Origin: Euglena gracilis
Taxonomy: Eukaryota > Euglenida > Euglenophyceae > Euglenales
Length of the DNA: 64,000 bases
Assembly (NCBI GenBank): GCA_039621445.1
Contig: CP154956.1
Location: 41,564,437 to 41,628,436, forward strand
Direction of reading: 5' to 3'
A program made the translations under genes and the position numbers. The stretch's first letter is position 1. Each line of letters begins with the position of its first letter. A model generated the notes under the pieces. The model was not told where the DNA came from. It did no database searches and saw only the letters and a program-made list of their open reading frames with translations. Below, piece after piece: positions 60,690-64,000 of the stretch.

Positions 60690-61228
60690 CTCCCCGGGCT
60701 GGGCACGGGCACCGGCAGGCCAGCGAAGGCCCGCTCACTCTGCAGCTCCGGGACGCCCCACAGGTGGGGCACCTCGGACGGGAACGGGAACGGGAAGGGC
60801 AGGGAAGGGATCAGCTGGGGGAAGGGTGGGGTCCCGGGGAAAAGCTGAGAGGGTGGAGCCCCGGGTGGTAGCCAGGGGGTCGGGTCCCAGCTCTGGGGCT
60901 GGGCTGATTTCGGGAACAGGAGGGGGACTTGGGATGAGTCTCGAGGGCTATCGACTAGGGACTCGGATTGGAGGGGGATGAGTGGGAGTTGGGGTGGGGC
61001 TGGGAGCGCGGGAAACGGGGATTGTGGGGATGGGAGTGGGGATGGGGCAGGGGATCGGGGGTATCTTTTCGGGGTGTTTTCTTGCGCTTCCCGAGGGCTA
61101 TCGGAAAGACTTGCGGTGGGGGCTACCACTTCAGAGTCCGCCGCAAAGGTTGGCATCCTGTCTGTGTCCCGGTGGGCCGTAGCCTCTTCGTGTGTGGAAA
61201 ATTCTGGGGAGGTGTGCACGCTTTGCAT
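60690..61228 (-). CDS. Gypsy element 1 Gag, N-terminal part
   Basis: ATG at 61,228 (MQSVHTSPEFSTHEEATAHR), 52 nt after the primer-binding site. Proline/Ser-rich. It was cut by insertion of element 2 after PVPVPSP; the frame continues at 44,186 as RSPDEGMRAITYH once the insertion and one target duplication are removed. Confidence 0.75.
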
Positions 61229-61279
61229 TTCAAAAAGAAGGCACTCGAGAAAATGGCCTTCAATGGAAAACGTAGAACG

Positions 61280-61297
61280 AACAAACCTCTGCTACCA
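61280..61297 (-). promoter_or_regulatory. Primer-binding site of gypsy element 1
   Basis: On the minus strand TGGTAGCAGAGGTTTGTT, one base from the LTR edge; initiator-Met tRNA type, like element 2. Confidence 0.75.
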
Positions 61298-61298
61298 G

Positions 61299-62650
61299 TT
61301 TTCCCCTCTCGCCGGTTCGGTGACCGTGCGCGGAATGGGCTCCCCGGCAGGCCGAGTGGGGGAAAACAGTCACCCGGCGCTCCGGTAAAAATAGGCACAC
61401 GCGCCCCAAAAATTCCCTTTTTTTGTGTCTTTCGGTCCCTGAATTCAGCCAGAACCTGGGTTCCGGCAGCCAAATAATTCAAAAATGGGGGGGGGGAACG
61501 GTATTTTTGGCCAACTCCTTGGGGGTGCCTCTGAAGCAGTAGGGGGGGGGGGAGGAAAAGCCTGGTTTGAATTTAAAAAAGGGTAGCGGGGGGGACGGAA
61601 GAACACCTTCACCTTGACTCCCAGCGCCGCTTGCTCTTTTTTTTTTGTATTTGAATTCTTTCCTTTTGATTGACCTTCCCGATTGACTTTTGACATTATT
61701 CGACAATTGTTTACTTTAAATCAGATTGAATTTTTCATATTCCTTCATTCAGCATGAACAAATGTTTGAATAAAACATTCGGAAGAGAGAACCTGGGGGA
61801 GGAAAGGACACAGGTAAAAAAAGTAGCGGAATGGGGCAGAAAATTCGCTAATTCCAGTGCGCAGGCGCCCGGCCGCTCCCGCGGCAAAGCCATTCTACCG
61901 AGGGCCCGGCGCTGCCGGCTACTGAGGAGGGATGCAGGGGCGCCCTCATGGAGAAAGTGTGAGGAAAGACATGTCTTCAATCGGCGGTGGGATATAAGGA
62001 GCAGGGGGGGGCGGCCCGCTGCCTTTGGGTTGGTGCTGGGAGCCCCCGCCGTGTGATCGCGAGAAAAGGGCCGTTCGGGGGTGGGCTGGAGGTGGGTCAG
62101 CGTCTGCTGGCAGGAGGCCCCCTGTGGGCTTGGGAGGGGGTGGAGTGGATCCCAGGGCGGAGTCCCTGGAAGGCGAAGCGGAATGAGGCACAGGCCCGTT
62201 GCCTTGCTGCGCAGGCCCTTTTGGGGCATTTGGGCTTTTTCTGGTGCCTGTGGGTCTTCTGGCTCCCTTTTGGTCCCGCCTGGGGCTGGTGGTGGTTCTG
62301 CTTTCCCTTGCCCTGCCGGTTTTTCTGTGGCTTTTGGTGCGGGGGTATGCCCTTTGTTCCGATTGGCGCTCGCGGCTGGGTGGGTTCCATGTGGGCGGGC
62401 TCCTGTTTTTTTTTGGGCTGTTGGCGTTTTTGGGGCCGTGGCGCGGCATGTGGGAGCGTGGTTGCACGTTTTTGTCATGGCTGCTTTTTTTTTTTTTTTC
62501 AGTCCAGGCGGGCGCGGTTGTTCCCCTTTTTTTTTTGTTCGGGGGTCACCGGCATGTTCTGCTTGGTTGGGTGGGGGGGTTTGTCGCTTGCTACTTGGGC
62601 ACTGGTGGGGGGGGGGCTGTTGGTTGGTGGTTGCTAAAAGTTTTCTTGTC
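61299..62650 (-). repeat. 5' LTR of gypsy element 1
   Basis: 61,299-61,870 is almost identical to 23,911-24,480. Beyond that it is related but lacks the G-rich expansion of its partner. The outer edge is approximate; a good duplication of the flanks was not found. Confidence 0.65.
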
Positions 62651-62759
62651 AAAGTGCATTTCGAGGGGGTATTGGCGGGCAAGGACAGGGGGGCAGTGGG
62701 GTTAGGTCGGGAATTCTTTAGCGTGGATTTCTTGAAATTGCAATGCCATGGTCCTTTTT

Positions 62760-64000
62760 AAAAAAAGAACGGAAATACTGGCTTGTTATGGTTTCTGACG
62801 CAAAAGGTTTTTTTTTTTCGGAACAAATGGTTTTTGCTGGGGCTAACCAATGTCGTCCAGGTAGAAAGATCCGCTCAGGTCCTTTTTCCGACTCGCAAGA
62901 GTAATGATTGAAGGCTGCATACAAAGATGCAGCTTGACAAAATGGCACGTCCCCCACATGACCATGTTTTTACACATGGGGTGCTTTAGGGAGTATCACA
63001 TCGGTCATTTTCAGAAGAAAACCAAGTCTTAGATATGGGAAGATGTTTCCCATGATTGTGAATGTGAAATGGAGTTTTAACTGTCGCAATCTAAATATTT
63101 GGTCTTTGCCCCTTCCTTTGGAAATGATAAGGGACAGGGCAAATGTTGTCAATGGGGATTTGCCTGGTGTTTGAAACGTTTCATCTCAGATTTTCTGGCA
63201 AAAGTCATTTGCATTATTTGGGGGGTTTTGAAGGGAACTTTTTTGGACATTTGAGGGGGGAGGGGAAGATCTGCCATAACCCCTCCCCTTATCAGGTTTA
63301 ATACCTCTCTGCTGGCTCCTGCCTGGACCCAATGGGGGATGCTGGCCTGCAGGGCTTTGTAAGGGGGCACCCCTGGTGTAATGTGTCTGGGGATTCCACA
63401 GGCCCCATCACTGGGGTCCTTCCCCTTGGCTGCCCCATCACTGGGGTCACACCTGGCTGCCCCATCACTGGGGCTGCAGTTGGCCCTGCCATAGGGCTTT
63501 CCAAAGACAGGCTTTCCCCCTATTTTTGAATGATGGGGGAGGGTCTGTGTCTGCAGTGGGGAGGTACATATATAGCTGGGGGGTCTGGGCTGATTATCTT
63601 CTGGGGGGGCCTTGTTGTAGCCAATCTTGGGCCTCCCCCCCAAGGGCTGGTGTGGTAATCTTGAATGCAATGGCCTCCACTGGCCTTCTGATTTTGAATA
63701 TAATGGCCTCCATTGGCCTCCTGACATTGATTGAAATGGCCTCCACTGGCCTTGAGGTCTTGATGCCTCCACTGGCCTCCATTGGCCCTTTGATTTTGAA
63801 TATAAAGGCAGTTTTGCTGCCTGAGCTTTTGGCTTCCATAGTCTTGCAGCTGGGCTCCATGCCCTTGATGATAAAGGCTGCCATAGCCTTGATTCTGGAC
63901 CCCAGGTCCTTTTGGATGATGGCTGCCATAGCCTTGATGATTTGATTTTCTTGGATTTCTGATATTTGTTGAAGGGCTGCCATAGCCCTTGTCTTCTCCC
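62760..64000 (-). mobile_element. DIRS-like fragment G (B subfamily), runs off window
   Basis: Gag-to-RT part of a minus-strand copy related to element B. The gag piece at 63,983-63,149 has GQWRP repeats and the SDGAAKGKDPSDGACGIPRH block. The RT piece at about 63,190-62,826 includes the YLDD region (near 62,852-62,862). RT is riddled with short deletions relative to B and F. Confidence 0.75.
63149..63983 (-). pseudogene. Gag-like ORF of DIRS-like G
   Basis: Two overlapping frames. GQWRPFQSMSGGQWRPLYSK then SEGQWRPLHS (63,772 frame) corresponds to element B's gag and leads towards RT (VLNLIRGGVMADLPLPPQM). The other frame carries the shadow repeat RPMEAIIFKI. The upstream end lies outside the window. 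Confidence 0.6.

Larger units (their letters stand above)
23911..62650 (-). mobile_element. Ty3/gypsy element 1 (chromodomain, methyltransferase-bearing)
   Basis: Minus-strand LTR element. From right to left: 5' LTR (61,299-~62,650), initiator-Met-type primer-binding site (61,297-61,280), gag (61,228-60,690 continuing at 44,186-41,036), methyltransferase-protease (41,035-~38,915), RT-RNase H-integrase (to 36,087, resuming 28,149), chromodomain and C-terminal region (to 26,084), polypurine tract, 3' LTR (26,085-23,911). Without the two nested insertions it is about 14.3 kb. One in-frame stop in integrase (27,819-27,821) and the insertions make this copy dead. The right LTR outer edge is approximate. 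Confidence 0.85.

Overview
This window is eukaryotic nuclear DNA made almost entirely of retrotransposons, many nested inside one another. I see no host housekeeping gene, rRNA or tRNA gene, bacterial operon or CRISPR array. Three mechanistic classes are present: tyrosine-recombinase (DIRS-like) elements, Ty3/gypsy LTR elements with chromodomains, and one APE-type LINE. The species cannot be named from the sequence. Glycine/lysine-rich (GKGKG) tracts, many G/C homopolymers and a mixture of DIRS, chromovirus-like and LINE elements would fit an alga or a protist with a large repeat-rich genome; this is a weak inference.

Layout. 1-9,078: DIRS-like element A (minus strand, left end outside the window), split by DIRS-like element B (plus, about 4,064-8,758), which landed in A's gag. 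9,356-13,888: DIRS-like element C (minus). A, B and C show the DIRS hallmarks: gag, RT-RNase H with a methyltransferase-like NPPW domain, tyrosine recombinase, inverted terminal repeats (ITRs), and an internal complementary region (ICR) that matches both ends joined. 13,889-17,083: an internally deleted minus-strand relative of the large LTR element described below. 17,084-22,464: a hairpin-rich stretch, a decayed pol (YVGD instead of YVDD) and a ~0.7 kb imperfect palindrome. 22,465-23,910: two DIRS fragments. 23,911-~62,650: Ty3/gypsy element 1 (minus), interrupted twice: by a 7.9 kb LINE (28,150-36,086, 20-bp target-site duplication) in its integrase, and by Ty3/gypsy element 2 (44,187-60,689, plus) in its gag. 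62,760-64,000: another decayed DIRS copy running off the window.

Most notable biology. Gypsy element 1 carries an apparently complete C5-cytosine-methyltransferase-like domain between Gag and protease. Gypsy element 2 is a 16.5 kb, nearly intact element (LTRs 309/310 identical). It has a Dam-like fold remnant between protease and RT, and two extra downstream ORFs (about 520 and 1,390 codons) of unknown function. Those ORFs are partly conserved in the deleted copy at 14-17 kb, so they belong to the family rather than to one copy. Both gypsy elements have gag and pro/pol in one frame separated by single stop codons (UGA-CGG in element 1; UGA, then UAG-G in element 2), which suggests readthrough. 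Element 2 and its relative also carry recurrent hairpins with the same TATTCG or TATTAC/T loop.

Many ORFs break at homopolymer runs. True decay and base-calling error cannot be told apart here, so frame breaks are reported as seen.
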